The position numbers and the translations under genes were made by a program. A stretch of 64,000 bases of DNA from Glebionis coronaria (Eukaryota; Streptophyta; Magnoliopsida; Asterales; Asteraceae), in NCBI GenBank assembly GCA_025667525.1, contig CM046881.1, positions 30,515,580-30,579,579 on the forward strand, read 5' to 3'. The notes beneath the pieces were generated by a model. That model did no database searches, was not told the DNA's origin, and was given only the letters and a program-made list of their open reading frames with translations. This document shows, in pieces, positions 45,752-58,782 of the stretch. Each line of letters opens with the position of its first letter. Position 1 is the stretch's first letter.

Positions 45752-46769
45752 ATTCAAAAGGGGCACCATAGACCAGACATTATTTACCAAGAAGGCTGGT
45801 AAGGATGTTTTGCTTGTTCAGGTTTATGTTGATGATATCATTTTTGGATCTACCAATCCAAAGATGAGTGAGGACTTTTCCAAGCTTATGACAGACAAAT
45901 TCAAGATGAGTGCAATGGGGGAGATGAACTTCTTTTTAGGGTTACAAGTTCAGCAGAAAGAAGATGGTATCTTCATCTCTCAAGATAAGTATGTGGCAGA
46001 GATCTTGAAGAATTTTGGCTTTTCTCCACATGAAAAGAGGGCTACTACTCCTATGGATAGAGAACACCCTTGGGGAAAGGTTGAAGATGGAAAAGATATA
46101 GATGTCAGGCACTATAGATCAATGATTGGTTCACTGATGTATCTCACATACTCCAGACCTGATATCATGTTTGCTGTGTGTGCTTGTGCACGCCATCAAG
46201 TAACTTACAAAGAATGTCACCTTTATGCTGTCAAGAGAATCTTTAGGTACCTAAGATGTTATCCCAGTCTTGGCTTGTGGTACCCAAAAGATTCACCATT
46301 GTAGCTTATTGCATATTCAGACAGTGACTATGGAGGTGATAAGTTTGATAGAAAATCCACTGGTGGATGTCAGTTTCTTGGGAGCAGGTTGATATCTTAG
46401 CAATGCAAGAAACAAATAGTGGTGGCCAATTCTACAACTGAAGCAGAGTACGTTGCTGCAGCTGCTTGTTGTGGACAAGTATTATGGATTCAGAACCAGC
46501 TGTTGGATTATAGGTATAATTTCATGCATACCAAGATATTTGTTGACAATAACAGCACTTTATGCATTATTAAGAATCATGTATATCATTCTAAAACCAA
46601 ACACATAGAAATTAGACACCATTTTATAAGAGATTGTTTTCAAAAGGGTTTAATACAACCAGATAGGGTTGACACAGAAGAAAATGTGTCTGATTTACTA
46701 ACTAAACCTTTTGATGCTGGAAGGTTTCAATACTTGGTAACAAGTATTGGAATGATCAATCTCACATAA
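45738..46769 (+). pseudogene. Copia-2 RT C-terminus and RNase H
   Basis: After the deletion the frame is readable from about 45715. The catalytic motif [12 protein letters not shown] is at about 45823-45858 and FFLGLQVQQ follows. RNase H starts near 46305 but carries TAG at 46302-46304 and TAG near 46397. Then an open stretch from 46419 shows AEAEYVAAAACC and VDNNST, the latter with N where D-S is common, and ends LVTSIGMINLT. The active-site Asp pair of RT is intact, but the deletion and stops leave no working enzyme. Confidence 0.8.
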
Positions 46770-48020
46770 TATGTGTTTTGGGGTCTTTTTGTAAAAGTGT
46801 GTACATGATAATGCATTGTTATTGGTCTTTTTGAGGATTTAGATTTTCCACTATATTTTTCTAACACTGACAAAGGTTACTTTAACGCTGATAAGTGTTA
46901 TTGTGACGTTGTCAGCAATATATTTGTCTAACGCTGACAAAGGTTTCCTTAACGCTGACAAGCATTATCAGGGCGTTGTCAACAACAATGTTAGTTTTGT
47001 GGTTTTTAATCTAAATGTGCAGGTGGTGTTAGCATTATACCATTGGATACAGAGTTGCTTATGGATCCTTGGAGAATCGTTTAAGCATGTTTTTATTTAT
47101 GGATGATGGTTGGAATTTTGTATTCCTATCTTGACATAAATTTTTTTATGTTCATGCATATTTTTGGCAACATATGTATCACAGTTTAAGGGGAGGTTTT
47201 AGGAACCTTTAGGACTTTTGGGTATCCTTATGATACTCTTATCACAATTCTATATTGTGTCAACAGGTGAGTATGAGTTAGTTTTACTAAATCATGAGGC
47301 ACTGTAGCATGCAAAGTTGATATACTATGCATGCTGCCAATACATTTTTGGCCTAGAATTGGTTGTGGTCTGTTGGGAGACTTGGTAATGATTTTATCAT
47401 GGGCTTTACCTGGGAGTAACAAAGAATTTTATGAGATAACTTAGTTGTTAAGACTTTTGGTTAGCAAGGGACACTAGAGGACTGTTATGTCTATCTTGCA
47501 TAAGCAAGTGTGCATAACTGGACAGTGCTTACCGCCCTATAATAATTATCAACTTATAGGTTATCTTCTCTAGTATAAATTACTTTGTTAAGGTCATTTT
47601 TCATTTTTAATATTTTTATTTTTGGACGCTGACAAGTATTTTTCCAAGCGTTGTTGTGACCAATTTAGACGCTGACATGGCTTTGGCAAACGTTGACAAG
47701 AATATAGCCGTTGGGCGTTGATGGGTTATTTTTGACCGTTGACACTCAATGGGACCTACCCAGTTGTTACTTTTTGACGAATTTTTGGGCCGTAATTTTG
47801 GGAGCAGATAACTTTCATTTAATGCATGAGATAATCTTATTTCTTTTCAATATTTTCATGATTGTATTTTTGAAAATAGTTGCCTAATTTTTGACCAATC
47901 ACATGCATATTTCTCTCCTATATATTTGACTCCTATTTTTAAACAAGGTACCTATCATTCTTGTCTAACAATATTTTCTCTATACTTCATCTTTATCAAT
48001 CATTCAAACAGTTTTCAACA
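46770..48020 (+). other. Copia-2 noncoding region between pol and ORF3
   Basis: 1.25 kb without coding. It holds two motif clusters (46864-46983 and 47626-47746), a PPT-like aaggggagg at 47188-47196 resembling the true PPT at 63531, and T-rich sequence just before ORF3 with a tata-like tcctatatattt near 47915. It could contain the promoter or splice acceptor for ORF3; neither is demonstrated. Confidence 0.6.
46864..47746 (+). repeat. RCGYTGACAAG motif clusters in Copia-2 noncoding DNA
   Basis: Cluster 1 starts at 46864, 46885, 46906, 46931, 46952 and 46973 (intervals 21, 21, 25, 21, 21). Cluster 2 starts at 47626, 47648, 47669, 47690, 47715 and 47736 (22, 21, 21, 25, 21). The intervals stay near 21 bp although nothing here is translated. 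Confidence 0.8.
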
Positions 48021-49743
48021 ATGGCACCAAAATTTAAACCAAGTGATTTGGAATTGGGATTCAGGAGTCAACACAACATGATAGCATATTTGGACGCTGA
48101 TGATACTCTGTTTCCCCAATACACACAAATGGTGGCGTATTTGAATGCATCTCCTATTAGGTATGCTCTTTCTCATGCTCCTCTCATCCCTGTCACACAT
48201 ATTAAGCAGTTTTGGAACAGTGTTAGTTCTTCAACAGTTAATAGAGTGACTACATTATCATCTATTGTTCATGGGCGCACATGGGTGGTTACTGAAGCCT
48301 TGGTTTTCCAGGCTTTGCATCTTGATGATGCAGATGGTATAACCACCCTCTCCATTCATGAAATAGAACAAGGACTAAGGGCTTTGGGTTATCCTTTCCC
48401 TGATGAGGGAACTTTAAACAAATATCATAAACAGGAGTTTCCCCCAGCCTGGAAGTACCTAATACATGTCCTCTTGCAATGTTTGAGTCCCAAGTGTACT
48501 GCACACAATGAGATCAATAGATCTATTGCTAGTGCTATTGTGTGCATTGCTATTGGGAAAAAGTTTAATTATTCTAAAATGATTTTTGAGGGCATGTGTA
48601 AAAATAAAGGGAATAAAATGACTTTAGCTTATCCCAGATTTTTACAAATGGTTTTTGATGTCCAAAATTACTGCACAAGGGATCATGATGATTTTTATGA
48701 GATCCCTGTGCAAAAGAAAGCTATTTTTACAAAGATGAATTCACCCCCTCATCGTGATTTACCCCTCACCCCAGCTATGATTGCTGTCATTGAATCAGCA
48801 CAATCGCAACCAGACCCACAACCCCAACTTGACCCAATACCTGAACCTTTACCTTCACCACAACACATGCAAATTGACCAAGAATCCTTCGAAACTGACA
48901 CCTTAAATGTTGGCGTTGACATGAGTAATCTAAACGTTGACACCAATCCTTCACAGACCCAAACACCCCTTAACCAACCCACATCCACTCAATCCACATC
49001 ATCTTCTTCCCCAACACAATATAGGTTGCAAAAACGCCAAAGGACTACTGGAGTGCTCTCCTCTAGTGGTCTTAGACATGTAGCAGAGAGAATCACCATC
49101 ACAAGTGTGGTTGGTGCTATGGATGAGGCTGGGACTATTGGTTCTGGCTTAGATGCAGGCCAAGACAGTCCTAACATCTTTAAGACCTCATCCATGCCTC
49201 ATTAATCTAACTTGGGAGGTCAAATACCCATTTTAGAGGAGGGCAGATTGGAACCAATGACATTAATGGAATTGACGGTTGTCTACATTAGCTTGCAAAA
49301 GCAAAATGCAGACTTGGTACAAATTGTCAGTACACAAGGCCTTGAACTCAAGCTATTGAGGGAGAGGATTGTTATTTTGGAAACTTCTAGCACAAGGTGT
49401 GGGATGGAGGAATCTTCCAAAGGGGAGGATGAGCAGATTAATGTGAGTGATAAGGGCTCCCATGATGGTGAATCTTTGGGTGTTGCTGAGGCCCTAACTA
49501 GTTTGAAGAAACAACTAGGTTTTGATACGTCTCTAGTTACTCCTACAAACTTAAACTTGTCTTTTACATCCATGTTGGAAGAAATTACAAGAGGCACTGA
49601 GACAGGTAACTTGGGCGTTGACAAACAAGATTTGAACGCTGACAAAGCAAATTTGAGCGTTGACAGACCTGCAGATGAGGTTGATGTATTCCAGTCATCA
49701 TCCATCATCAAAGAACTTTCTTCACAGGTATTACCATCTACCT
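48021..49743 (+). pseudogene. Copia-2 ORF3, 5' part
   Basis: The likely start is MAPKFKPSDLEL at 48021; an upstream in-frame ATG at 47961 adds 20 poorly conserved-looking residues. The first 230 residues look globular, with AYLNASPIRYALSHAPLIPV, then WKYLIHVLLQCLSPK and AYPRFLQMVFD. This is the style of an uncharacterised ORF often seen after pol in Asteraceae Copia elements. A P/Q/S/T-rich stretch and a coiled-coil-like stretch follow. A TAA at 49203-49205 interrupts the frame, which continues to 49743, where Gypsy-2 has inserted; the same frame resumes at 62167. The function is unknown and I find no enzyme motif. Confidence 0.75.
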
Positions 49744-52700
49744 TGTAACACTCTCATTTTTCGTATCGGTACAGCGGAAGGGTCTTTCAGAGTGTTACGG
49801 GATAGCACAATAACTCCAATCATAGACAACACATAAAAATGGTTGTACAAGGTTTAACAAACATTCATTCGATAAAAAGGTTTAAAAGTGTACAACAGGT
49901 CCCAAATTATACAGGTCATTAAGTTTACAAAACACAGATCGAATGAACATTTTTAATATTAAGTGTGGGCCATCAGAGTCGATCTCCATCCGGGTTACCT
50001 TCAATCACCTGAGATAGAAAACATGCAAAAATCATATCAGCGAATGCCGAGTGAATTCATAGAGTTTAATGAAAACTGTTATATAAAACAATCATTTACA
50101 ATCATTTAAAATCAGAACACAAGTATAATATCGGAAGTAAGTCCACATATTGCTAGTCAGGCAATATATCAAACATACATCTGAAACCGTCCATGAGACC
50201 GTAGTCTCTATATTACCATGATAGGTAATATATTCATCGTAATAGCGTCGTTATCTTTTATTATTTATGTCTTATATTGTATTATAGGATTATTATTAGC
50301 CGCATGACATTGTTACCTTACTGTGAAAACAGCGGGCCGCGAACTCGACAAACAATTTGCCCATCTAAGTTAGCGTGTCGTCACAAAAATCACGCTATGG
50401 AATCTTCTCATACATAAATTCGCTTACCAATCAATGTGGTACGACGGGGATCAACCGTCAAGGCGCGAACTGGGGTGATCGTCCCCAAATAGTACTATCA
50501 AATGCATAAGCGTCTACCAAATCCCGGTAGTTCACAATTCATGCTAATGGGACTTTAAGTGACATAACCTAACTACTAATAATCCTTTTAGTCTCGAATA
50601 TAGGGTCATAGCATCATTCGGGTCCATATCATTATACAATCGGGACTACTTGTGTTCTATTTTTATAAAAATCTAGCATGTTATCTCCCTCGCGGGTTTA
50701 CAAATCATTTTATAAAACATTCAAAAAGAGTGCGAGGCTATGAACTCACGTTGTTAATGAAAGGCGGATTATCGGCTACGGGCGTGCTTCGGTCACGGAA
50801 ACCTATATAAATAATAATCGGTCTTAGACTCGGTCCAATGACTTTTATCAAAATAACAATATACATATATATGATTATTGTACATATGATGATGATCAAG
50901 TGGGTTTATAAATCCTCGTTTACTCATTTTAGTGTTTACGTTTTAGTATCGTCTTACTAGTTCACTAGTTTTACCGATTTTACCTATTTTAAGTTCATTA
51001 AGTCTTTTATAAGTTCTTTTACTTGTTTTTACCCATTATATACTTATATGATCAGTATATATACTTTTCATGTTGGGCCCTATTGGGTTAAGCCCAAATA
51101 ATTCTTTTACAAGTATTTATCTTATTAAGTCCAATTATTAGTCTAATATGTTTAGTTAGCTCGTAATTGTCTGTAATTCTTATAGTTCGGGTTTTATCGG
51201 TTTTTACTTGTCTTAGTTACTTATACATAATTATATATGTTTTATAAACTTTACATTAGACGGGTTTGGTCGTCTAAGTTTTATTTGATGAAAAACGTTA
51301 ATTTCACGGCGATAGCCGAAAAAGTCGTAAAAATCAAGTTTATAGTTTTTATTACTTATAAATATTACTTTTACCACCATTTATATATTTTACCCATTTA
51401 ATTAACCTTTTATACATTTATATAAATAAGTTTTATAAGTTAGTGGGTTTATATTTTTACATTTTATACATTATAATGTGAGTGCTTATATAATAATAAT
51501 AAACATTATTTCCAAAATCTGATTTTTAACTTCACATTCACCATTTTTATCATATCTAGAGTTATACAATGACTTAGAAGCTCATTTTTAGATGACAACT
51601 TCTTCATAATATGTGCTAAATATAACTTAGTTATAGCTACTGCCCATATTGAGTTTAAGTTGCCTTAACAGTCCATACAAAACTGCTTATTCAGATTGTA
51701 CCACCTAACTTGTTTTGATCATATCTCACTCATTATTTTGATTCCATTGCATGGCCAACTCTCACATGTGTATAACATCATCTACTTTACTGTAAATAGA
51801 TCAAACCATGCATTTTTATCAGTTCTTCATTTAGTTATCTACTGTTTTTATACAGCCAACTAATTAGACATGATTTTAGCTTCATTTCTTATGGTTATCA
51901 TCATTTTTAAGCATGTTTATCAACACTTGATCCCCACACAACATTTTTATCATCATATATATATCATATACATATACAAAATGAAAGAAAATACATTTGT
52001 TCTTTACAAAATAATAAGAGAAAAATGTAGAGGATGATCTTCTTTTCCAATCCAAGTGGATTTCTTGTTTTAGGAAGGCAAGAACTTGATGAACACAACA
52101 AGTATCTCCAAGACCATCAAATAGCAAGATCATATGTTGGAAAATCAGCCCTAGGACACAAGAAAATCACCTCCAAAGTTGGTTATATGGCCACCAAATG
52201 ATCAAGGTTTCAAGGAAACACCTTAATAGGACTAGTAAACATGTGGTTTGTAGTTAGAAAAGATCAAGGAGGGTGTTTGTGGCTTGATGTGGGACGGCAC
52301 AAATGGTGGAGTAGAGAGAGTTTTGAGAGTGAAATGCATGGGTGAAATGGTTAAGTGAAAACCATTTGATGGTTTTGTTAAGTTTGGTGGAAGGCTTAGC
52401 TTAAAGTGTAAGCATGAGCTTACACTTGTATAAACAAGTTAAGTTTTGTGCCACCTAATGGTGGTGAGTCATTTTGGCCGTCCCATGTAAGCTAGTGGGA
52501 TGGGGCAAAGTGTTTTGTCCCGTCTCACTAGTTTACGGGTATTTCTCGATTCTAGTTTTCTCGATTTGCGTGCCCTCGGGTTGTTTTACGAAAAACGTTT
52601 TTATAAATTATGAATCACCGTCACAAAACGAATCCAATAAAAATTGTCTCATCAAAAACGGAGTTCAAAAACATAAATACGTAATCCTAAGGTTTCCGGT

Positions 52701-52842
52701 TTAGTCGTAAAAGACGCCAAATTATGCACGTAAGCCCAAATTTAAATCCGTAAATTGTGAGTTCGTCAACCAACATAAAAATAAGTTTCAAAATATTATA
52801 CGAGAAAATATTTAACTACCTGAAAATGTTAGATTTGTCACA
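49744..52842 (-). repeat. Gypsy-2 3' LTR (left copy)
   Basis: 3099 bp, from tgtaacactctc to gatttgtcaca. It is related in blocks to the Gypsy-1 LTR. Small ORFs such as the one near 52474 recur in both copies and are LTR sequence. Confidence 0.93.
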
Positions 52843-52855
52843 GCTTTTCCTCCTA
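52843..52855 (-). other. Gypsy-2 polypurine tract
   Basis: The minus strand reads aggaggaaaagc just before the LTR. The decayed counterpart in Gypsy-1 reads aggggtaaatgc. Confidence 0.75.
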
Positions 52856-52883
52856 AAAGGGATCAACGTCCTCGTGATCCATT

Positions 52884-55800
52884 TCATTTGGATGTCCGTT
52901 TCTTATTGAAATCGAAGAGGTGCGGATATTTCTTCCACATTTCATCCTCTCGTTCCCAAGTATACTCCGGTCCATGCTTTGAATTCCATCGGATCTTGAC
53001 AATAGGTATCCGACTTTGTTTCAGTTGCTTTACCTCACGGTCCATAACTTCTACGGGCTCTTCGATAAAATGCAACTTCCCATCTATTCGAACCTTACCT
53101 AACGGAATTTTCTCATCACTCACTGCTAGACATTTCTTCAGATTAGATACATGGAATGTGTTGTGAACACCATGAAGTTCTGGGGGTAACTCTAGTTTGT
53201 AAGCCACCGGACCTACTCTAGATAGAATCTTAAAGGGTCCAATATAACGGGGATTCAATTTTCCTCGCTTTCCAAATCTTATAACGCCTTTCCATGGCGA
53301 TACCTTCAACATTACTCGGTCACCCACTTCAAACTCCATTGGCTTCCGCCGCACATCCGCGTAACTTTTCTGTCTACTACGGGCAGTCAACAACCTCTTC
53401 TTAATCTGAACTATCGTCTCCGTAGTCTCCCGGATCAATTCCGGTCCCGTGAGCTGGGTATCCCCAACTTCACTCCAACATACAGGAGATCTACACTTCC
53501 TACCATACAAAGCTTAAAACGGTGCAGCCTTAATACTAGAATGGTAACTATTGTTATATGAAAACTCTGCTAACGACAAATGTTTATCCCAATTCTTACC
53601 AAAGTCTAACACACAAGCTCTCAACATATCTTCCAGTGTTTGTATCGTCCTTTCACTCTGCCCATCAGTCTGGGGGTGATAAGCAGTGCTCATGTCGAGA
53701 TTCGTTCCCAAAGATCTTTGGAGAGATTTCCAAAAATTCGATGCGAATCTAGGATCTCGATCTGAAATGATCGATACAGGCACTCCATGCTTGCATACGA
53801 CATTATCCAGGTATATTCAAGTCAGCTTCTCCAGTGAGAACTGCTCCTTAACCGGAATGAAGTGTGCTGATTTGGTCAGTCTATCGACAATAACCCAAAT
53901 CGAATTATTTCCAGATGATGTTCTAGGAAGCTTGGTGATAAAGTCCATCGTAATTCGCTCCCACTTCCATTCAGGAATCTTTGGTTGTTGAAGTAGTCCT
54001 GATGGCTTTTGATGTTCGGCTTTAACTCTAGCACAAGTTAAGCATTGAAGAACATACATAGCTATGTCAGCTTTCATATTTGGCCACCAATACAACTTCT
54101 TCAAATCATGGTACATCTTATCAGATCCCAGATGAATGGAATACTTAGATTTATGGGATTCTAACATAACCAAATCTCTTAAGCCTCCAAACTTAGGTAT
54201 CCACATACGACCTCTTAAACATTTCACTCCATCAGCTCTAACCTCTAAAGGATCTCCTTCTCCTCGGAACCCTTCATTAACAAAATTCTCCTTCTTACAA
54301 GCTTCTATTTGTGCATTTCTAATTTGCTCAGGCAAATTATTGTGCACGGTCAAGACTAGAGAACGCACCCTGATAGGCTCTCTATCTTTCCTACTCAACG
54401 CATCAGCAGCAACATTGGCTTTTCCTGGGTGATATTTTATATCACAATCATAATCACTCAACAACTCTATCCATCTTCGTTGCCTCATGTTCAACTCTTT
54501 CTGGTCGAGAATATACTGTAGGCTTTTGTGATCGGTGAATACCGTACACTTGGTGCCATACAGATAATGTCTCCACAACCTAAGAGCAAAGACCACAACT
54601 CCTAACTCAAGATCATGAGTAGTATAATTCTCCTCATTCTTCCTTAATTGCCTAGAAGCATAAGCTATCACTTTCTCTCTCTGCATCAAAACAGCTCCAT
54701 AACCTCTAAGAGATGCATCACAATACACTACAAAATCTTCACTCCCTTCGGGTAATGATAAGATTGGCGCACTACATAATTTTTGCTTCAATATCTGAAA
54801 TGCTCCATCTTCATCACTTCCCCAAACGAAAGGTTTATTCTTCTGAGTAAGCTTAGTCAAGGGTTTAGCTATCAAAGAAAATTATTTAATGAATCGCCTA
54901 TAATAGCCAGCTAATCCTAAGAACTGTCGCACTTCCGTTGGCGTTGCCGGTGCAGACCAATTCTTGATAGCTTCAACCTTTGCAGGATCAACATGAATTC
55001 CATCTCTGTTAATCACATGACCAAGAAATTGCACAGAATCCAACCAGAAATCACACTTCGAAAACTTAGCATACAACCTTTCATCCTTCAGCAACTTCAA
55101 AACAATCCTCAAATGTTCTCTATGCTCATCTTCATTCTTAGAATAGATTAGAACCTCGTCAATAAACACAATCACAAATTTATCCAAGTAGGGCTTGCAC
55201 ACTCGATTCATTAAATCCATGAAAACCGCAGGTGCGTTAGTTAACCCAAATGGCATTACTTGAAATTCATAGTGTCCATAACGAGTTCTAAATGCAGTTA
55301 TAGGAATATCTTCTTCACGGACGCGAAGTTGGTGATATCCTGACCGCAAATCTATCTTAGAATACACACTAGATCCTTGCAGTTGACCAAACAAATCATC
55401 AATCCTAGGTAAAGGATATCGATTCTTAATTGTCAACTTATTCAGTTCCCTATAATCAATGCACATACGAAAAGATCCATCCTTCTTCTTAACGAACAAG
55501 ACTGGAGCTCCCCAAGGCGACGAGCTCGGTCGAATAAAACCATTATCGGACAACTCCTTAAGTTGCTCAGATAACTCCTTTAATTCAGAAGGGGCTAATC
55601 GGTAAGGCGCACGTGCCACCGGTGCAGCACCAGGAATTAAATCGATTCGAAACTCTACTTGCCTTATCGGTGGAAGTCCTGGTAAATCTTTAGGAAATAC
55701 CTCAGGAAATTCACAAATAATAGGTACATCTTCCAATCGTTTCTCCCTAGACTCATTCCCGGTCACTTGAGCTAAGAATAACTCACAACCGTTCCTGATG

Positions 55801-57452
55801 TACTTTTGGACTTTAATACATGAAACGATTTTCAAACGGGATTCACGTCGACTACCATCAATTACTAACGTTCTATTCCTAAGAGAAATCTTAACCTTCT
55901 TCTCTCCACATAAAATAGTAGCATTATTCAACGACAACCAATCCATACCAATAATAACATCGAAACTACCTAATTCTATCAACATCAAATCAATCGGAAA
56001 GGAATGGTTCAAGAGATTTAGAGAGCATCCTTCTAATAGCTTATTAGTTTTCACTAATTTACCATCAGCCAATTCCACCTCGTAACTGGTACTTATCTCA
56101 ACAGGTTCAATATCAATAAGGGCACTAAATTTAGTGGATACAAAGCTCCTATCGGCACCCGAATCGAATAAAGCAACAGCATAATGATTGTTGAGTAAAA
56201 ACGTACCGGTAACGACATTCGGATCCTCTTTCTTCACCTCAATTGTTCCAAGTTGGTAGATACCACCCTGGGGGTTTCTTCCAGGTACAATCGCTTTCAA
56301 CTTGGGGCATTCTGATTTCCTATGACCTTCTTCATTACAGTTGAAGCAAATCGTTCCCTTCTTACACCTTTCAACCTTGTGTCCAAGCTTTCCGCAATTT
56401 CGGCACTTCCAGCAGTCGCCAGGATGCCTCTTGTTGCCACACTTAGGACATCTATCAACGTTGCGCGGTGCATTGTTGGTAATAGCATTTGCATTCCCCT
56501 TTCTCTGGTTCTGACGGCGATTGAAATTCTTCCTATAATCACCTCTATCTACACGCTCATCGTCTCCTTTTCTTTTCTCACCTACACGGGCTTCATCTTC
56601 CTTATCCTGAATTATCTGTCCAATGAGTCGGTAAGCCATTCGAACAGCATCATCAATGGTCAGTGGTTTCGATGATGTCACGTCCCCCCGGATATTCCTG
56701 GTCAACCCTTTCACATATTGCTCAATTCGGATCTCTTCAGGTTCAACCAATCGAGGACATAGCAAGGCCAACTCATGGAATCGGTTCGTGTAACTATCAA
56801 TGTCCACACCTTTCATTCTCAAATGAATCAACTCTTGTTCTAACCTAATGATCACACTACGAGGACAAAACTCCAAAGTCATCCACTTCTTAATTTCAGC
56901 CCAAGGAGTAGCATTAGCAGCATCAAGACCCATGAAAGCAATTCTCCCGTTCCACCAAGTCAACGCACGACCTTTAAGAGTAGCCATAGCAAAAGTCACC
57001 TTATCTTCCTCCTTACACTTACTAATCCTAAACACCGATTCAATCTTCTCAATCCACTGGCTTAGTCCTACAGCACCTTCAGTTCCATTAAAAGGTAGAG
57101 GTTCACACTTCATGAACGTCACATAAGTACAGCCACCAATTTCAGGTGCATTCGTTCCAAGTCCTCCTACATTTCCTCCAGCATTAGCATTCACATTATT
57201 AGCATTCACATTCACATTAGTACCGCCAATTCCACTACCGCCAGCTCCACTACCGCCAGCTCCACTACCGCCAGCTCCACTACCGCTAGCTCCACTACCG
57301 CTAGCTCCACTACCGCCAGCTCCATTACCGCTAGCTCCACTACCGCCAGCTTTATTTCTAGCATTTGCCATGAATTCAGTCATAGATGCGGTAACTTGCT
57401 CCGTAATAATCCTACGTACATCATCCTCAGTCACAGCCTTCTTGGGCGGCAT
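52884..57452 (-). pseudogene. gag-pol: Gypsy-2 Gag-Pol polyprotein, one frame with three stops
   Basis: 1,522 codon positions from [10 protein letters not shown] at 57452 (an in-frame ATG at 57488 is less typical). Order: G/S/A repeat; Retrotrans_gag (WNGRIAFMG); three CCHC-type knuckles near 56330-56470 ([41 protein letters not shown]); protease DSGADRSF. The RT follows, with GYHQLRV and FIDEVLIYS where FIDD is expected (55155-55160). RNase H is YCDAS...FTDHKS. Integrase has an HHCC region and core with ISDRDPRF. The C-terminus is a chromodomain-like region, [20 protein letters not shown]. Stops: TAA 54882-54884, TGA 53817-53819, TAA 53514-53516. There are no frameshifts. Confidence 0.9.
57221..57352 (-). 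repeat. glycine-serine-alanine tandem repeat in Gypsy-2 Gag
   Basis: About nine 15-bp units (plus strand agctccactaccgcc and near variants with gct for gcc). They encode a flexible G-G-S-G-A type linker between the N-terminus of Gag and its capsid domain. The period is a multiple of three, so copy-number change keeps the frame. Confidence 0.85.
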
Positions 57453-57741
57453 AGTTCTATAATTCCACAATTTCAAAGTATTAAGCATTCATCCAACAAA
57501 GGATTCATATAATATGGATCGAATTCATAATCAAGACACAAATAAGGCACAATATGGAATTCAAGACAAGATACATATTTCATTCGATCTGAAACAAAAG
57601 TATTGTCTTAGTACATCCATATCAAAGTTCTAACACTATATACACTCAAAATTCGTGCCGAGTCTATTACTAACAAGTCGGTTCAGTCAAAGCTACTAAA
57701 GCACAAAAGATCTAAAGGTGCACTACTAAACACAGACTGGT

Positions 57742-58782
57742 CTACTGAGAACCGCCAGATGGTCCATCATCCATCGTCTTCTGGATCTTCGCTGGACGAT
57801 CACTAGACTCATCTTCAGCTGGGCGCTTACGGATTACTCCTCTTTCAACCATGTCGGCATAAAATCTACTGTTCCAACCCACGGATATATTCAACTCCTT
57901 TTCGGCTTTCTCACGCATCGCACGAGCCACACTCAACTGAATCTCCATAGTATTCACCTTTCTCTTCATAGCAGCATACTCACCACTTTCCAATACCGAT
58001 AACCTCCTAAAAGCCTCATTCAAACCACGTTCTACATCACTCAAATCCAAACTAAGCAACTCCCGCTCTTTCTCGCCAACCTTTGCCTTCGACTCCAAAT
58101 AAGCAACCTGAGTCTGAACAACACCTAACCCAACCTCTGTCACACAACTCTTAACACGGGAAGCATCTAGATCACGTCTCAAGGCCCATGGTGCAAGACC
58201 ATCAATATGAGTAGCCTCTCGAGTACTAGACGACTCTCCTATCTAACGTCTACGAGTAGCAATACCATCGGTACCGTCAGGTGCATCGTCATCCTCATCC
58301 TCCTCTGATTCAGAATCAGATTCAGACGATTCAGACATTTCATCCCTATGTAACTCATCCTCGGAATCAGACAAACAAACTGGTGGGGGCAAAGGCTCGC
58401 CCTCTGGAACATCATACGGATAAATAATCTCAGCTTCCTCATCGTCATCAACCTCAACCTCTATACCTACATCTTCCTCGACATCCTCGTCGTCAATCTC
58501 ATCATCTAACTCATCTAACCCAATCTCATTCTCATTCTCAATATCAGCATTCTCAATATCCACGTCCTCATTACCCACATTCTCAATCTCATTCTCTACT
58601 AAGTAAACCTGAGGGGCAATCTGATCTCCTAGTCCTAACTCGGGCTCGGGATCCTCAAATGGTTCCTCCTCGTCATCAATATCAAAATCTACTAAGTCTA
58701 AATAAGGATCATCTTCTATATTAGGTTCGGGAATAGCATGGTTTTCTACAGGAATATTAGGGTTAGCCATGACAATCTGCAT
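57742..58782 (-). pseudogene. Gypsy-2 upstream ORF (ORF0): acidic plus coiled-coil protein, one stop
   Basis: 347 codons including the stop, in one frame from ATG 58782 (or MANPN at 58770), broken by a TAG at 58243-58245. The first half is extremely acidic, with long D/E runs and a D/E/S-rich patch (SDSEDEL, then SSESDSESEEDEDD). The second half has A/L/E/R heptads typical of a coiled coil (residues about 200-300), and the end is basic then polar (RKRPAEDESSDRPAKIQKT), a plausible nuclear signal. It sits between PBS and gag. No domain is recognised. Its frame kept open for a long way argues for real coding; the function is unknown. Gypsy-1 shows no readable counterpart. Confidence 0.7.

Noticed and set aside
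48749..49711. Minus-strand ORFs opposite ORF3
   Set aside because: Antisense shadows; ORF3 on the plus strand has the family-like segments.
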